A DNA stretch of 64,000 nucleotides from Spirosoma endophyticum (GTDB lineage Bacteria > Bacteroidota > Bacteroidia > Cytophagales > Spirosomataceae): the NCBI RefSeq assembly GCF_900112365.1, contig NZ_FOLQ01000008.1, positions 1 through 64,000 of the forward strand, read 5' to 3'. The notes below the pieces were generated by a model that worked only from the letters and a program-made list of their open reading frames with translations, ran no database searches and had not been told where the DNA came from. Below are positions 37,931 to 47,114 of the stretch, in pieces. Position numbers and translations under genes: made by a program. Every line of letters starts with the position of its first letter. Within the stretch, counting starts at the first letter, position 1.

Positions 37931-40045
37931 TTATTTAAGGCGCAGTAGCATAGATGACCGAGCTGGTACATCTACCGTATGACCTCCCTTTATCAATTCA
38001 CTACCGGGGTAAACCTTACCAGCGGCTGTGTCTACAACAATTTCCCACGATGAACTTTTACGGCCAATTTTTGGCAGTAAAAAAGAAATATTCTCCCAGT
38101 AAGCGTTCAGAATCCAGATCAGTTGTTCGTCACCAATGTCCTGACCGTCTTCCGTTTGCTCCGTTACGCGAACTCCGTCAATAAACAAACCAAGGCAGTG
38201 GGTTCCGGGATTTTCCAGGTCGTCGGTGGTCATCTCGCCCCCCTCAGGCCGTAAAAAGGAAACTTGCTCGCTACCGAAGAATTTCCGTCGGCTCAACAGC
38301 GCAATATCGCGACGAAGGGCAGTAAGCTGGCAGGTGAAATCGAACAATGCCTGCTGCTTTTCGCTCCATTGCCAGTCCATCCAGCTAATCTCGCTATCCT
38401 GGTTATACCCATTGTTGTTACCGTGTTGTGTTCGACCATTTTCGTCGCCCATAACAACCATAGGGGTGCCTTGACTCAGCAACATCGTCGTCAGGAAATT
38501 ACGCTTCTGACGCTCCCGAATGTCATTGATAACCGGGTCGTCAGTTGGACCTTCAGCACCACAGTTCCAGCTAAGATTATCGTTGGAGCCATCGCGGTTA
38601 TCTTCACCATTAGCTTCGTTATGCTTATCGTTATAACTAACCAGGTCATTCAGCGTGAAGCCGTCGTGGGCCGTTATTAGGTTTATGCTATTAGCCGGAG
38701 ACCGACCATCCTTGGCGTAGAGATCAGGACTACCAAGAATTCGGATAGCTGTTTCATTTGCTTTTCCATCATCGCCTTTCCAGAAAGATCGGAGCGTGTC
38801 GCGGTATTTTCCGTTCCATTCCGACCAGCGAACCGGGAAGCCTCCTACGTTATAAGACTGAATATCCCAAGGTTCGGCAATGAGTTTAACCTGGGCCAGA
38901 ATTGGGTCCTGCGCCACCGTGTCTAAAAACGACGATACGCTTCCAAACTCCTCATCAGTACGTATCAGCGCCGAGGCCAGATCAAATCGGAAGCCATCAA
39001 CGTGCATATCAGTTACCCAATAGCGCAAACTGTCCATCACCAGTTGCAAAACCCGCGGATGGCTTAGATTGAACGTATTGCCGGTGCCCGTATAATCCAT
39101 GTAGTACTCCGGACGATCGCCAACCTGATGATAATAAATCCGGTTGTCAATGCCTTTGAACGAGAGCGAGGGGCCAAACTGATTCCCCTCCGCGGTATGG
39201 TTGTATACTACGTCCAGAATTACTTCAATGCCTGCTTTGTGCAGATCTTTGACCATTTGCTTGAATTCTGTCACCTGCTCACCAGCCATACCAGAGGAGG
39301 AATAGGTGTTTTGGGGAGCAAAGAACCCAATGCTGTTATAGCCCCAGTAACTCTCATCGGTGAATTGATGCACAGGCAATAGTTCAACGGCTGTGATACC
39401 CAATTTTTTTAGGTAGTCAACACTTTCTGTCGAACCGACACCTGCGTATGTCCCCCGAATTTTTTCAGGCATAGTGGGGTGAAGGTGCGAGAATCCTTTT
39501 ACGTGCATTTCGTAAATGACAGACCGGTGCAACGGCGTGTCGGGGGAGGCATCTTCTTCCCAATCGAACGTAGGATCGACCACTACGCACTTCGGCATCG
39601 TTGAACTGCTATCTTCTTTACTTATTGTTAGATAGCGGTCGTCGGATGGGTTTTTGTAATCATAAGCAAGCCACGAATCATTATGAGTTACGGGCGCGTT
39701 GATAGCGCGGGCATAAGGATCTAATAGTAACTTGTTGGGATTGAAAAAGTGACCAGCCTGAGGATCATATGGGCCATCGACCCGAAATCCGTAAAGTTGC
39801 CCGGCGTGCAGGCCTTCCAGGTAAATATGCCACACTAAATCTGTCTGTTCCTTCAGCAGAATGCAAGCAGTTTCAACACTAGGGTCACTGGAGTCATACA
39901 AGCACAGGTGAACGGCTGTTGCATTTTCACTAAATAGGGTAAAGTTAACGCCTTCGCCATCGTAGGTAGCGCCAAGTGGATAGGGTTTGCCCGGTTTTGA
40001 TTGGATAGAATCAGCAGATAAATCAGTTTTTACTTGTTTACTCAT
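37931..40045 (-). CDS. glgX: glycogen debranching enzyme GlgX
   Basis: Isoamylase-type GH13 enzyme that cuts alpha-1,6 branches of glycogen. The Met at 40045 gives MSKQVKTDLSADSIQSKPGK, then PYPLGATYDGEGVNFTLFSE, the start of the CBM48 domain (about 20-130). The catalytic barrel has VILDVVYNHTAEG, nucleophile Asp in VDGFRFDLASAL, acid/base Glu in LIAEPWD and the transition-state Asp in NLITAHDGFTLNDL. About 704 residues, usual for the family. It lies in the stress island, where glycogen mobilisation would fit; trehalose genes are not nearby. Confidence 0.93.
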   Translation of the reverse strand: MSKQVKTDLSADSIQSKPGKPYPLGATYDGEGVNFTLFSENATAVHLCLYDSSDPSVETACILLKEQTDLVWHIYLEGLHAGQLYGFRVDGPYDPQAGHFFNPNKLLLDPYARAINAPVTHNDSWLAYDYKNPSDDRYLTISKEDSSSTMPKCVVVDPTFDWEEDASPDTPLHRSVIYEMHVKGFSHLHPTMPEKIRGTYAGVGSTESVDYLKKLGITAVELLPVHQFTDESYWGYNSIGFFAPQNTYSSSGMAGEQVTEFKQMVKDLHKAGIEVILDVVYNHTAEGNQFGPSLSFKGIDNRIYYHQVGDRPEYYMDYTGTGNTFNLSHPRVLQLVMDSLRYWVTDMHVDGFRFDLASALIRTDEEFGSVSSFLDTVAQDPILAQVKLIAEPWDIQSYNVGGFPVRWSEWNGKYRDTLRSFWKGDDGKANETAIRILGSPDLYAKDGRSPANSINLITAHDGFTLNDLVSYNDKHNEANGEDNRDGSNDNLSWNCGAEGPTDDPVINDIRERQKRNFLTTMLLSQGTPMVVMGDENGRTQHGNNNGYNQDSEISWMDWQWSEKQQALFDFTCQLTALRRDIALLSRRKFFGSEQVSFLRPEGGEMTTDDLENPGTHCLGLFIDGVRVTEQTEDGQDIGDEQLIWILNAYWENISFLLPKIGRKSSSWEIVVDTAAGKVYPGSELIKGGHTVDVPARSSMLLRLK

Positions 40046-40142
40046 GACGTAGCACGTAGCTGTGGTTTTGTGTGATTTGTACACTTACTTGCTAATAACC
40101 GTAGGTGAATTAAGATTGTTTTCGTGTACATTTCGACACAAA

Positions 40143-40171
40143 AAAGCCTGCCCCCAACGGAGGCAGGCTTT
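40143..40171 (-). terminator. terminator of the DUF2383 gene
   Basis: AAAGCCTGCC and GGCAGGCTTT form a 10-bp stem; on the minus strand TTTTTT follows. It lies 17 bp past the stop. Confidence 0.85.
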
Positions 40172-40187
40172 CCAATCCCACCATTCA

Positions 40188-40649
40188 CTACACTACCAAT
40201 GCCAAACGAGCCATCGTCGAATTAGCCGATTCGATGCTTTGTTTTTGGCGAAGTAACAGCTCTCGGGTGCTGGCCACCAGATCAGTCTCCTGAAGTACAG
40301 AATTATACGCGTCAAGGGCTTCCTGATCACCTCTATGACACTCTTCTACAGTGGCTTTGTCATCATCCGAAGAGAAAGCAGATTTTATATTTATCCAGGC
40401 GCGGTGTAAATCAGCGGCAAGGCTTGTGCCCGTGTCGGGATCACCCCCTAAAGCCCGGATTTCGCGATCTAGTTCTTGAGAAAATTCTGACCGCTGACGT
40501 GATTGCGTCAGAAACAGACTTTTTAATTCATTATCCTTTACATTTTCCGAAGCTTCCTGATACCCTTTTTCGGCATCATGACTACGTGTTAATAATCGGC
40601 CTAACTGGTCAAGAATTTCAACTCGTGTTGCTTTTACGTTCGTATCCAT
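40188..40649 (-). CDS. PA2169-family four-helix-bundle protein (DUF2383)
   Basis: A 153-residue helical, ferritin-like protein. Conserved phrases are DQLGRLLTRSHDAEKGYQEA, LFLTQSRQRSEFSQELDREI, LGGDPDTGTSLAADLHRAWI and EECHRGDQEALDAYNSVL, all typical of DUF2383/PA2169. Family members are often induced by stress; a metal site has been suggested but is unproven here. Probably monocistronic, with a terminator behind it. Confidence 0.88.
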   Translation of the reverse strand: MDTNVKATRVEILDQLGRLLTRSHDAEKGYQEASENVKDNELKSLFLTQSRQRSEFSQELDREIRALGGDPDTGTSLAADLHRAWINIKSAFSSDDDKATVEECHRGDQEALDAYNSVLQETDLVASTRELLLRQKQSIESANSTMARLALVV

Positions 40650-40770
40650 AACGTTGTTTGATTTGATCAGGTGTTAATTAATAAAACAGATATTATTTGT
40701 AGTTGAGTAAATCAGAAAGCAAATTTTACCAAATGCTCTATTTGCTATTCATATATAGCCTGAACAAGGC

Positions 40771-41118
40771 TTACTTCTTATCAGGATCATGGCCCCAATT
40801 TTTCAATGAATATTCCCAATTAGAATCTGCTACGTGAGCAGGTCGTTGAGCGCTGTGACGTTTGACATAACTAATAACTTTGCTCATATGCTCGTAATCA
40901 TTGGCTGATAGGTCACTAGTCTTTTTGCTGAGAATATCAATAATACGCTCACCAGATTTGTGGCCTATCGATTCATTATCGCCATCCTTAACTTGTCCAA
41001 CGGCTTTTGACTCGTCTGTTTTCAGCCATTTCTCGAGTTGCGAAGCAGACATATTAACAACGCTGTCAAAGTCTTGCCTAACGGCTTTTTTCTGGGCTTC
41101 ATCAAGGTTTGTTGCCAT
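40771..41118 (-). CDS. DUF3140 family protein
   Basis: A 115-residue cytoplasmic protein. DFDSVVNMSASQLEKWLKTD and ESIGHKSGERIIDIL, then YVKRHSAQRP, match DUF3140 (often annotated as DNA-binding protein). It follows the DUF2945 gene by 2 bp, so the two are surely co-transcribed. These two families are frequently adjacent. Function unknown. Confidence 0.85.
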   Translation of the reverse strand: MATNLDEAQKKAVRQDFDSVVNMSASQLEKWLKTDESKAVGQVKDGDNESIGHKSGERIIDILSKKTSDLSANDYEHMSKVISYVKRHSAQRPAHVADSNWEYSLKNWGHDPDKK

Positions 41119-41120
41119 GA

Positions 41121-41333
41121 CTAATCTTTTTTTACTTCACTGGCGGACTTTACGATTTTTTTGCTGCCTTGTTTGATAACCAAGGCTGGTTCGTCAGCCG
41201 AGCCTTTACGTTTAACCGTAGCGCCTTGAACAGTCCTCTCGACGTCATTCTCATGAACTTCGGAAATTTTGCCTTTGGCCTTACCTTTTCCATAGTTCCA
41301 GGTTACATCGTCGCCTTTCTTTACAGTTGCCAT
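41121..41333 (-). CDS. DUF2945 (hypervirulence-associated TUDOR-like) protein
   Basis: About 70 residues from the Met at 41333 (MATVKKGDDVTWNYGKGKAK). The SH3/Tudor-like pattern KGDDVTWNYGKGKAKGKI, EVHENDVERTV and DEPALVIKQ identifies DUF2945. The Met at 41351 would add six non-conserved residues. It overlaps neither neighbour but is 2 bp from DUF3140 and about 20 bp from the OmpA lipoprotein gene, so a three-gene operon is likely. Confidence 0.87.
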   Translation of the reverse strand: MATVKKGDDVTWNYGKGKAKGKISEVHENDVERTVQGATVKRKGSADEPALVIKQGSKKIVKSASEVKKD

Positions 41334-41353
41334 TGTGTCCGTACTTTTCAAAG

Positions 41354-42106
41354 TTAGTCACCTAATTTTCCGTCTTTGGCGTCCTGCTGCATCTTTTTAT
41401 TGGCAAATACAGCAATATCCACCCGACGATTTTTACGGCGTCCTGCTTCAGTTGTGTTATCAGCAACCGGTTGCACTTCCCCATATCCTTTCTCATCGAC
41501 CCGTGATGTTCTCACACCCTGTGTCTCGAGGAAATTACCAACTGTTGTAGCTCTTTGTTTTGATAATTTCAAATTGTGATCTTCTGGTCCGGTAGCATCC
41601 GCATGACCCTCAATCCGAATGTCGGTATCTTCATACTTATTGAGCGTCTGTGCAAACTCGATTAACTGCTTTTTCGTCTCTGGTTTCAGTGCATAGGAAT
41701 CCACATCGAATAGAATATCAGAGCCTAAAGAAATCTTGATGCCTTCGCCAACCCGCTCCACCTGAGCTGTTGGCATCTGACGTTTTATTTCTTCGGCCTG
41801 CTTATCCATCCGGCGGCCAATAATGGCTCCACCGGCACCACCGACCGTAGCGCCCAGGATAGCGCCCAAAGCCGTGTTACCTTTTCCCTGACCAAGTACG
41901 GCACCAATGACGGCCCCGCCTGACGCACCGACAATGGCTCCTTTCTGAGACTTGCTCAATTTACTCTTACTGGTCTTATCTTTTGGTGTTTGATTTACAG
42001 CCTGAGCTGATGATTTGCAACTCGTTAAAACGTTACCTGATAGAATACCGGCGACTAATAGCATCGCTAGTGGTTTCGTTCCGGCTGATTTCAACTGATA
42101 ATTCAT
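41354..42106 (-). CDS. OmpA-family lipoprotein with glycine zipper
   Basis: Outer-membrane lipoprotein of 250 residues. A signal peptide with lipobox LTSC (near residue 30) is followed by a Lys/Ser-rich stretch and a glycine-zipper segment (GAIVGASGGAVIGAVLGQG and GAILGATVGGAGGAIIG, about 56-97). The OmpA domain (about 125-235) carries DILFDVDSYALKPE, IEGHADATG, LSKQRATTV and RRKNRRVDI, which bind peptidoglycan. First gene of the probable operon with DUF2945 and DUF3140. Comparable YiaD-like proteins are envelope-stress linked. Confidence 0.9.
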   Translation of the reverse strand: MNYQLKSAGTKPLAMLLVAGILSGNVLTSCKSSAQAVNQTPKDKTSKSKLSKSQKGAIVGASGGAVIGAVLGQGKGNTALGAILGATVGGAGGAIIGRRMDKQAEEIKRQMPTAQVERVGEGIKISLGSDILFDVDSYALKPETKKQLIEFAQTLNKYEDTDIRIEGHADATGPEDHNLKLSKQRATTVGNFLETQGVRTSRVDEKGYGEVQPVADNTTEAGRRKNRRVDIAVFANKKMQQDAKDGKLGD

Positions 42107-42545
42107 AGTGTTGTGAATATTTGGTACTGTCTTTAGATAACCAAACTCTATACCAGTTTAATGATTTGATAGTCCATGAAAAGCAATTATCTTGCTAAGT
42201 ATTTACTTATCAGATACTTATCTCATGGAAAGATGATGATACATCCGTAAGAAAGGACATTGAAAACGAGTAATCAGATAGAGTAAGCGGGAAGTGTGGT
42301 GCCTATTGTTGTGGAAGCACTTCCCCAAATAGTTGGCTACTGTAAGCACGTCAATAAATTGAGTCAGTCATTTATAGGCAATACCTTTGCCGAAGTTTGT
42401 AGGTTACTTTGAATTTTTATTAATCAATCGGTTGATTTTTAACTATTTACGTATATTGGTTGTCGGGTAGATTGATTGGCTAAAATAAACGAAAAGCGTC
42501 CGGCGAACGTTAAAATTATATCAGCTATATCGTTAATCCATCTAC
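42107..42545. other. divergent intergenic region
   Basis: A 439-bp gap between the OmpA lipoprotein and lipase-like genes, AT-rich. A small hairpin AATCAA-TCGG-TTGATT lies at 42422-42437. No gene or confident promoter was seen. Confidence 0.4.
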
Positions 42546-43745
42546 ATGTTACTAGTTAAAACAATTCTTTTATGGCTTCTAATCGGGAGCCTGGTAATCG
42601 TTGCGCCCACTGGTTGCCAACAAACTAACGTCGACGAACTTGTTACGCCTACACCCAGTCGTGTATTGGTTAGCAGCTCCCTCATTGGAGAATATTCGGT
42701 TGATCAGCTTCGGAGTCGGTATAGTGGTGTCAATGCAGCACTTCAGCTTTTCATCCGCAATCCGATTAAAGCGTACCGGCTGGAATACACAACGACTAAT
42801 TCTGACGGAACAAGTATTAAAGCATCTGGAGCACTTCTTGTTCCAACCGTAACAACGGCAGTGCCCATGCTGAGTATGCAGCATGGTACTATCACGAGTG
42901 AGAATGATGCGCCCTCTAACTTTGCTTCAAGCAGCGAAGCCTATAGCTTTGGATCAGTATTTGCCTCGCAGGGGTACATCATTGCCGCACCGGATTATAT
43001 TGGTTATGGGTCCTCAAAAAACCTGCCGCACACCTACGAACAACGTAACGGTCTGGCGACGGCTTCACTTGATATGATACGGGCATCCCGCGATTTCCTG
43101 AGCGATCAAAAAGTGAATTGGGACAAACGACTTTTTGTGGCTGGGTATTCAGAAGGTGGTTACGCAACGATGTCGCTGCAAAAGAAAATTGAAGAAGAAA
43201 CCGGTAATGAATTCAACTTGGTGGCGTCGAGTTGTGGGGCTGGGGCTTACGATAAACCAGCCTTTATGAAACAAATCATTAATGAAAAGACGACGGGTGT
43301 CGACTATGTTAACCGGCTCTACGTGTGGGTTTTACAGACCTATGACCGCATTTACGGGCTCAATCATCCCATGAGTTATTATTTTAAGGAGCCTTATGCC
43401 TCGCAAATAACAGCCCAGGGTAATGCCGTATCCATTAATGTTAGCCTGAATCAGACATTTACGGATAGTTTCAAGCAGGGCATCAACGATGGTACCGACA
43501 AAACATTTCTGGCGGCCATACAGGACAATGACATTCATGACTGGAAACCTCGTGTGCCAACGCGCCTTTATCATGGAACGGCCGACGAGATTGTGTCCTT
43601 TCTGAATTCACAGAACGCCTACGATGCGATGCAGAAACGGGGCGCAACGAATGTCAAACTCATACCCATACCGGGAGCAACCCATGGTACGGGTGTTATT
43701 ACGTTTATTACCGGGACGTATGAGTTTTTTAGTTCGATACAGTAA
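42546..43745 (+). CDS. alpha/beta-hydrolase lipoprotein (secretory lipase-like)
   Basis: Exported hydrolase of 399 residues. The signal peptide ends in VAPTGC, a lipobox-like site at residue about 24. The nucleophile elbow is GYSEGG (residue about 203), the acid Asp is in YHGTADEIVSF and the catalytic His in PGATHGTG. The upstream GTITSENDAPSNF and DYIGYGSS patterns fit the LIP/secretory lipase group. Its last 17 bp overlap the convergent lipoprotein gene. Substrate unknown; an esterase is the safest reading. Confidence 0.8.
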   Translation: MLLVKTILLWLLIGSLVIVAPTGCQQTNVDELVTPTPSRVLVSSSLIGEYSVDQLRSRYSGVNAALQLFIRNPIKAYRLEYTTTNSDGTSIKASGALLVPTVTTAVPMLSMQHGTITSENDAPSNFASSSEAYSFGSVFASQGYIIAAPDYIGYGSSKNLPHTYEQRNGLATASLDMIRASRDFLSDQKVNWDKRLFVAGYSEGGYATMSLQKKIEEETGNEFNLVASSCGAGAYDKPAFMKQIINEKTTGVDYVNRLYVWVLQTYDRIYGLNHPMSYYFKEPYASQITAQGNAVSINVSLNQTFTDSFKQGINDGTDKTFLAAIQDNDIHDWKPRVPTRLYHGTADEIVSFLNSQNAYDAMQKRGATNVKLIPIPGATHGTGVITFITGTYEFFSSIQ

Positions 43746-44847
43746 GGATTGTATAAGCAGCCTGATTGGGGTGTCGAGTCTGGGCCCCAATGGTTGTGAG
43801 TCCACGGTCATCGTCGCAGATAAGCAGGAGCCGATTGGCGTCTAAAGGGGTCAGGTCTTCGGCTTTGTGGCCAGTTGTGTGTACTGGTTGACCCTGGGCG
43901 TTGCGGACAAGCGTAAATGGTTTGTTGGTAGCCAAATCCTCGGGAGAAATTGACCAGAGATAGGCGTCGAACTGCCCGTTATTCTCAAGCGACGTCAGCA
44001 TCCAGAATCGTTTGCGAAACGGATCATATTCCAGACTGGACAAGGCCAGGTTTTTAGGTAGGCTGGGTTCAGCTTTGGCAATGTCGAAATCGTTAATGAT
44101 CTTCCAGTCGTCGTTCAGGCGAATACGTTCAGCATCACCGGTTTTTTCAAGCTTGTAGGATACACTAATGACTTTTGCCTTATAAGTGAAACTCTCATAC
44201 GATTTCCCTTCTTCCCGAATTCCAAACAGCAGTTGCTTGTCTGTAGCAGCCAACCCTTCAATCTTGAAATAGGGCATGGCGCCGGGAAATTCAGCATTGA
44301 CCAGTACCTGCGCAATACGTTGGCGATAGGCAATTGATGTGCGGCTGGTGTCGTCGGGAGCCAGCACATGCGGGTGCTGTTCGTCGCCACCGCGCCAATA
44401 TAGAATTGTATTATAGCTATCCCAATCGTGGCTCCCGGCCTTTACCCGATCAAAACCAGTCGTGAGCAGCACAAGCTGATGATCGGGCGTTTGAGCGAAA
44501 TCTTCATATTTACGGGTGGCCGAGAAAATGGGTTGCGTGAGGTATGTTGGAGATTGTGTTGAGTCACTCAGGCTTGCCAGCGTTTTCATAAAGACCGGAC
44601 TCTGACCGGCTGGCATATCTTTATCGTTGGCAAACAGTACGTTCCTGCCATCGAACAAGACCGCCGAAGCCTCACACCAAACGGTTTGGCCATTGAGGGA
44701 CGTTCTGGCCGCAAAGCAGTTTAGAAACCCTTCTTCGGATACCGAAGCGGTGATTGGAGCCGCAGGACGGGTGGAAAGTTTGGCCGTTTTACAGCCATAA
44801 GCAACTAGTAAGGCCGTTAGCGCAACAACAGATAGACGATATTTCAT
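43729..44847 (-). CDS. beta-propeller-like lipoprotein of unknown function
   Basis: A 372-residue exported protein with signal peptide ALTALLVAYGC and a probable lipidated Cys at 19. The body has propeller-like phrases (EASAVLFDGRNVLFANDKDM, YFKIEGLAATDKQLLFGIRE, LSSLEYDPFRKRFWMLTSLE) and DANRLLLICDDDRG, recalling esterase-like phytase or DUF3616 proteins. I do not recognise a named family. It overlaps the hydrolase gene tail to tail by 17 bp and lies 47 bp after the start side of the response regulator operon. Confidence 0.6.
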   Translation of the reverse strand: MKYRLSVVALTALLVAYGCKTAKLSTRPAAPITASVSEEGFLNCFAARTSLNGQTVWCEASAVLFDGRNVLFANDKDMPAGQSPVFMKTLASLSDSTQSPTYLTQPIFSATRKYEDFAQTPDHQLVLLTTGFDRVKAGSHDWDSYNTILYWRGGDEQHPHVLAPDDTSRTSIAYRQRIAQVLVNAEFPGAMPYFKIEGLAATDKQLLFGIREEGKSYESFTYKAKVISVSYKLEKTGDAERIRLNDDWKIINDFDIAKAEPSLPKNLALSSLEYDPFRKRFWMLTSLENNGQFDAYLWSISPEDLATNKPFTLVRNAQGQPVHTTGHKAEDLTPLDANRLLLICDDDRGLTTIGAQTRHPNQAAYTILTVSN

Positions 44848-44894
44848 GGGATAGATAGACTGACTAAGTAAAACCAGCCTGCAAACTAAACGGA

Positions 44895-45566
44895 TTACTG
44901 CCGTAAAACGAATCCTACACCATGCACATTTTCAATACGTAGCGTCGGGTCCTTGGTAAGCCGTTTGCGAAGTCGGGAAATAAATACGTCGAGGCTGCGA
45001 CCCATGAAATAATCATCATCCCCCCAAACGGTACGTAGCAGCTCGTCGCGCCGGACGAGTGTATTGGGCCGGTCGAGCAGGTAAGCCAATACATCGGCTT
45101 CGCGTTGGGTGAGTGTTTGCGTTTGGCCGTTGACTAAGAGGGTTAAATTCTGTCGATTAAGAGCCGTATTTGCGTGCAGAAAGGGTTCCGTAGGTGTGGC
45201 CGTTCGGCGCAGAAAAACATTGATTTTTAGAATTAACTCTTCAACGCTGAACGGCTTGGTCAGGTAGTCGTCAGCGCCGAGCCGTAACCCTTGCAATCGA
45301 TCATTCTTATCCGCTAATGCACTCAAAAATAGGATCGGAATCTGCGTGTTTACAGCTCGTATCTGGCGAGCCAGCGTAAACCCATCCGTTTGCGGGAGCA
45401 TGACATCGAGCAGGCATAAATCAAAATGACCTGCCTGAAACGTGGCCCACCCATCAGTCCCGGTCGTGCAGTGCGTGACCTCGAACGGTACATTTTCGAG
45501 CGTATCGCGAACAACAAAGCCGAGGTTAATGTCGTCCTCAATAAACAGAATATGCGCATGTTTCAC
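44895..45566 (-). CDS. OmpR/PhoB-family response regulator
   Basis: Receiver at 1-115 (ILFIEDDINLGF, phosphoacceptor Asp in LCLLDVMLPQTDG, Lys in YLTKPFSVEE) and winged-helix DNA-binding domain at about 125-222 (LTQREADVLAYLLDRPN, MGRSLDVFISRLRKRL). The start is a GTG at 45566 that overlaps the kinase stop as GTGA, so translation is coupled. The upstream kinase completes an EnvZ/OmpR-type pair. Confidence 0.93.
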   Translation of the reverse strand: MKHAHILFIEDDINLGFVVRDTLENVPFEVTHCTTGTDGWATFQAGHFDLCLLDVMLPQTDGFTLARQIRAVNTQIPILFLSALADKNDRLQGLRLGADDYLTKPFSVEELILKINVFLRRTATPTEPFLHANTALNRQNLTLLVNGQTQTLTQREADVLAYLLDRPNTLVRRDELLRTVWGDDDYFMGRSLDVFISRLRKRLTKDPTLRIENVHGVGFVLRQ

Positions 45567-46882
45567 AGGCGGAATTGTGAAAGAGTGAATGTGCGAATGA
45601 GTGAATAGTTCTGCGTCAGCTTTTCGCTCATTCGCACATTCACTCTTTCGCTCTTTATTTCAAACCTACTCCCCTGACCGGGTTTGCTCATTAGCGTCAG
45701 TCGCCAGCCGTGCGCCCGAATAACCTGCTGGACGTAGTAGAGCCCCAGGCCAAACCCTTTGACATTGTGGGTATGTCCGGACGCTACGCGAAAGAACTGG
45801 CGGAAAACAGCTTTCTGATGCTCCGGCGTAATACCAATTCCATTATCGCTGACTGACCAGATTAGCTGACCGTGTTCAAGTCGGGTCTGTAAAATAACGC
45901 AGGGGGTTGTGTCGCAATACTTTATTGCATTGTCGATCAGGTTATTGAGCGCCGTTTCCAAGTGATAACCATCTGCCATAATTTGAGCATTCGTGGCAGC
46001 CAGGTCGAGTGTTACATACGGTGCGAACCCATCGGCAACAGTCCTCATAATGTCGTGTAAATCGACATCTGTTTTGTCGAGAACAAATCCACTACGTTCG
46101 GAACGAGCTAGTTGGAGCACGCTGTTGATCTGCTTTTGCAACCGCCGACTCTCTTCTCCCAACACTCTGGCGTATTGCTTCAATCGGTCGGGTTGCTGAA
46201 TGATCGTGTCGGATTGGAGCACATCGGCAGCGATGCGAATGGTGGAAACGGGTGTCTGGAGTTCGTGGGTGATATTATTAATAAAGTCACGCTGCACCTC
46301 CGTCAGCCGCCGTTGTTTCAGCACGACACTAAGCGTATAGCCGAAGAAAATAACAACCAGCAACACCGCTACTGTTGACCACAGCCAGCCACTCAATTGA
46401 CCCGCTACAAAACCCGTTTGATTTGGAAAGCGAATGCCAAAGTAATACGTATACCGAGGAAATTTTGGCAGGTTTTTCTCCTTAATGCCTGTTTTCAGTG
46501 GGGTTGAACTACTGGTGCTCACATAAGCCCCGTAGACCATACGATCGGTTTCGCAGTTGTAGATGCCGTATTCAAAATCAGTAATCAGGTGATGCTGCTG
46601 AAGCGATTTCTGAATGAAGCTTTCTAGTGTAACCGGATCTATTGGGGCGTCGGTGTTGACAATAAAATAATCCGCCGATAGCTGAGTAACCGCATATCGA
46701 TTGATGGTAAACTGATTTAATCGGGCAACCTCATCGGCTACATCCTGCAAGGCAATAAAGGCTGACTGGCGAAACTGCCGCTCTCGTAAGGCGTACGCAT
46801 TTCGTACCCAGATCGCCTGCACCGCGAGGATGCCGATGATTGACAAAACCGAGAGCACGACCAATAGCCGTAAACGGGACAT
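45563..46882 (-). CDS. sensor histidine kinase
   Basis: Membrane kinase of 439 residues. First helix about 5-25 (LLVVLSVLSIIGILAVQAIW), sensor loop about 30-165, second helix about 170-190 (STVAVLLVVIFFGYTLSVVL). HisKA with phospho-His in FINNITHELQTPVSTIRIAA; HATPase_c with N box NLIDNAIKYCD, G1 VSDNGIGI and G2 GFGLGLYYV. The conserved fold ends at GQGSRFEIK (residue about 407). The last 31 residues are encoded by an inverted repeat of 8-bp units and have no counterpart in the family. GTGA overlap with the response regulator. Confidence 0.92.
   Translation of the reverse strand: MSRLRLLVVLSVLSIIGILAVQAIWVRNAYALRERQFRQSAFIALQDVADEVARLNQFTINRYAVTQLSADYFIVNTDAPIDPVTLESFIQKSLQQHHLITDFEYGIYNCETDRMVYGAYVSTSSSTPLKTGIKEKNLPKFPRYTYYFGIRFPNQTGFVAGQLSGWLWSTVAVLLVVIFFGYTLSVVLKQRRLTEVQRDFINNITHELQTPVSTIRIAADVLQSDTIIQQPDRLKQYARVLGEESRRLQKQINSVLQLARSERSGFVLDKTDVDLHDIMRTVADGFAPYVTLDLAATNAQIMADGYHLETALNNLIDNAIKYCDTTPCVILQTRLEHGQLIWSVSDNGIGITPEHQKAVFRQFFRVASGHTHNVKGFGLGLYYVQQVIRAHGWRLTLMSKPGQGSRFEIKSERVNVRMSEKLTQNYSLIRTFTLSQFRL
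45577..45652. repeat. octad hairpin element inside the kinase 3' end
   Basis: Left arm units GTGAAAGA, GTGAATGT, GCGAATGA, GTGAATAG; the right arm is complementary. Cores at 45579-45601 and 45627-45649 are perfect over 23 bp, with a 25-nt loop. The reading frame of the kinase passes through. Confidence 0.85.
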
Positions 46883-46891
46883 AGTAGTAAT

Positions 46892-46967
46892 GAGTGAAAG
46901 GTAGAATAGGGCGTGATCTTAACATGTGGATCACTCAGTAAAGTACGTACTATTCGTCCATTCACTC
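46892..46967. repeat. degenerate heptad hairpin element
   Basis: GAGTGAAAGGTAGAATAG (46892-46909) faces its complement at 46950-46967 with 3 mismatches in 18. Inside, GTGATC and GATCAC can also pair. It lies between the kinase start and the DUF1573 gene. Confidence 0.55.
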
Positions 46968-47054
46968 AATGATTTACCGTCTAATTTCTACTACGTTAAC
47001 AACTCATTAACAAACGTTAGGAAGCGCTTAACAAGGGTGTTGAAAAGAGTGGGG

Positions 47055-47062
47055 TAGGTTTG
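47055..47062 (+). promoter_or_regulatory. -7 box of the DUF1573 gene (TAGGTTTG)
   Basis: TAGGTTTG matches TAnnTTTG, 52 bp before the start codon. A TTG lies only 12 bp upstream, so the -33 element is not at the usual distance. Confidence 0.4.
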
Positions 47063-47114
47063 CATGGTCGCTTAGGTGAGCGGTTCTATAAACCTTATCA
47101 AACTTAGTTAATTT

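Noticed and set aside
38264..38680. plus-strand open frame with hydrophobic stretches within glgX
   Set aside because: Antisense shadow of conserved GH13 sequence.
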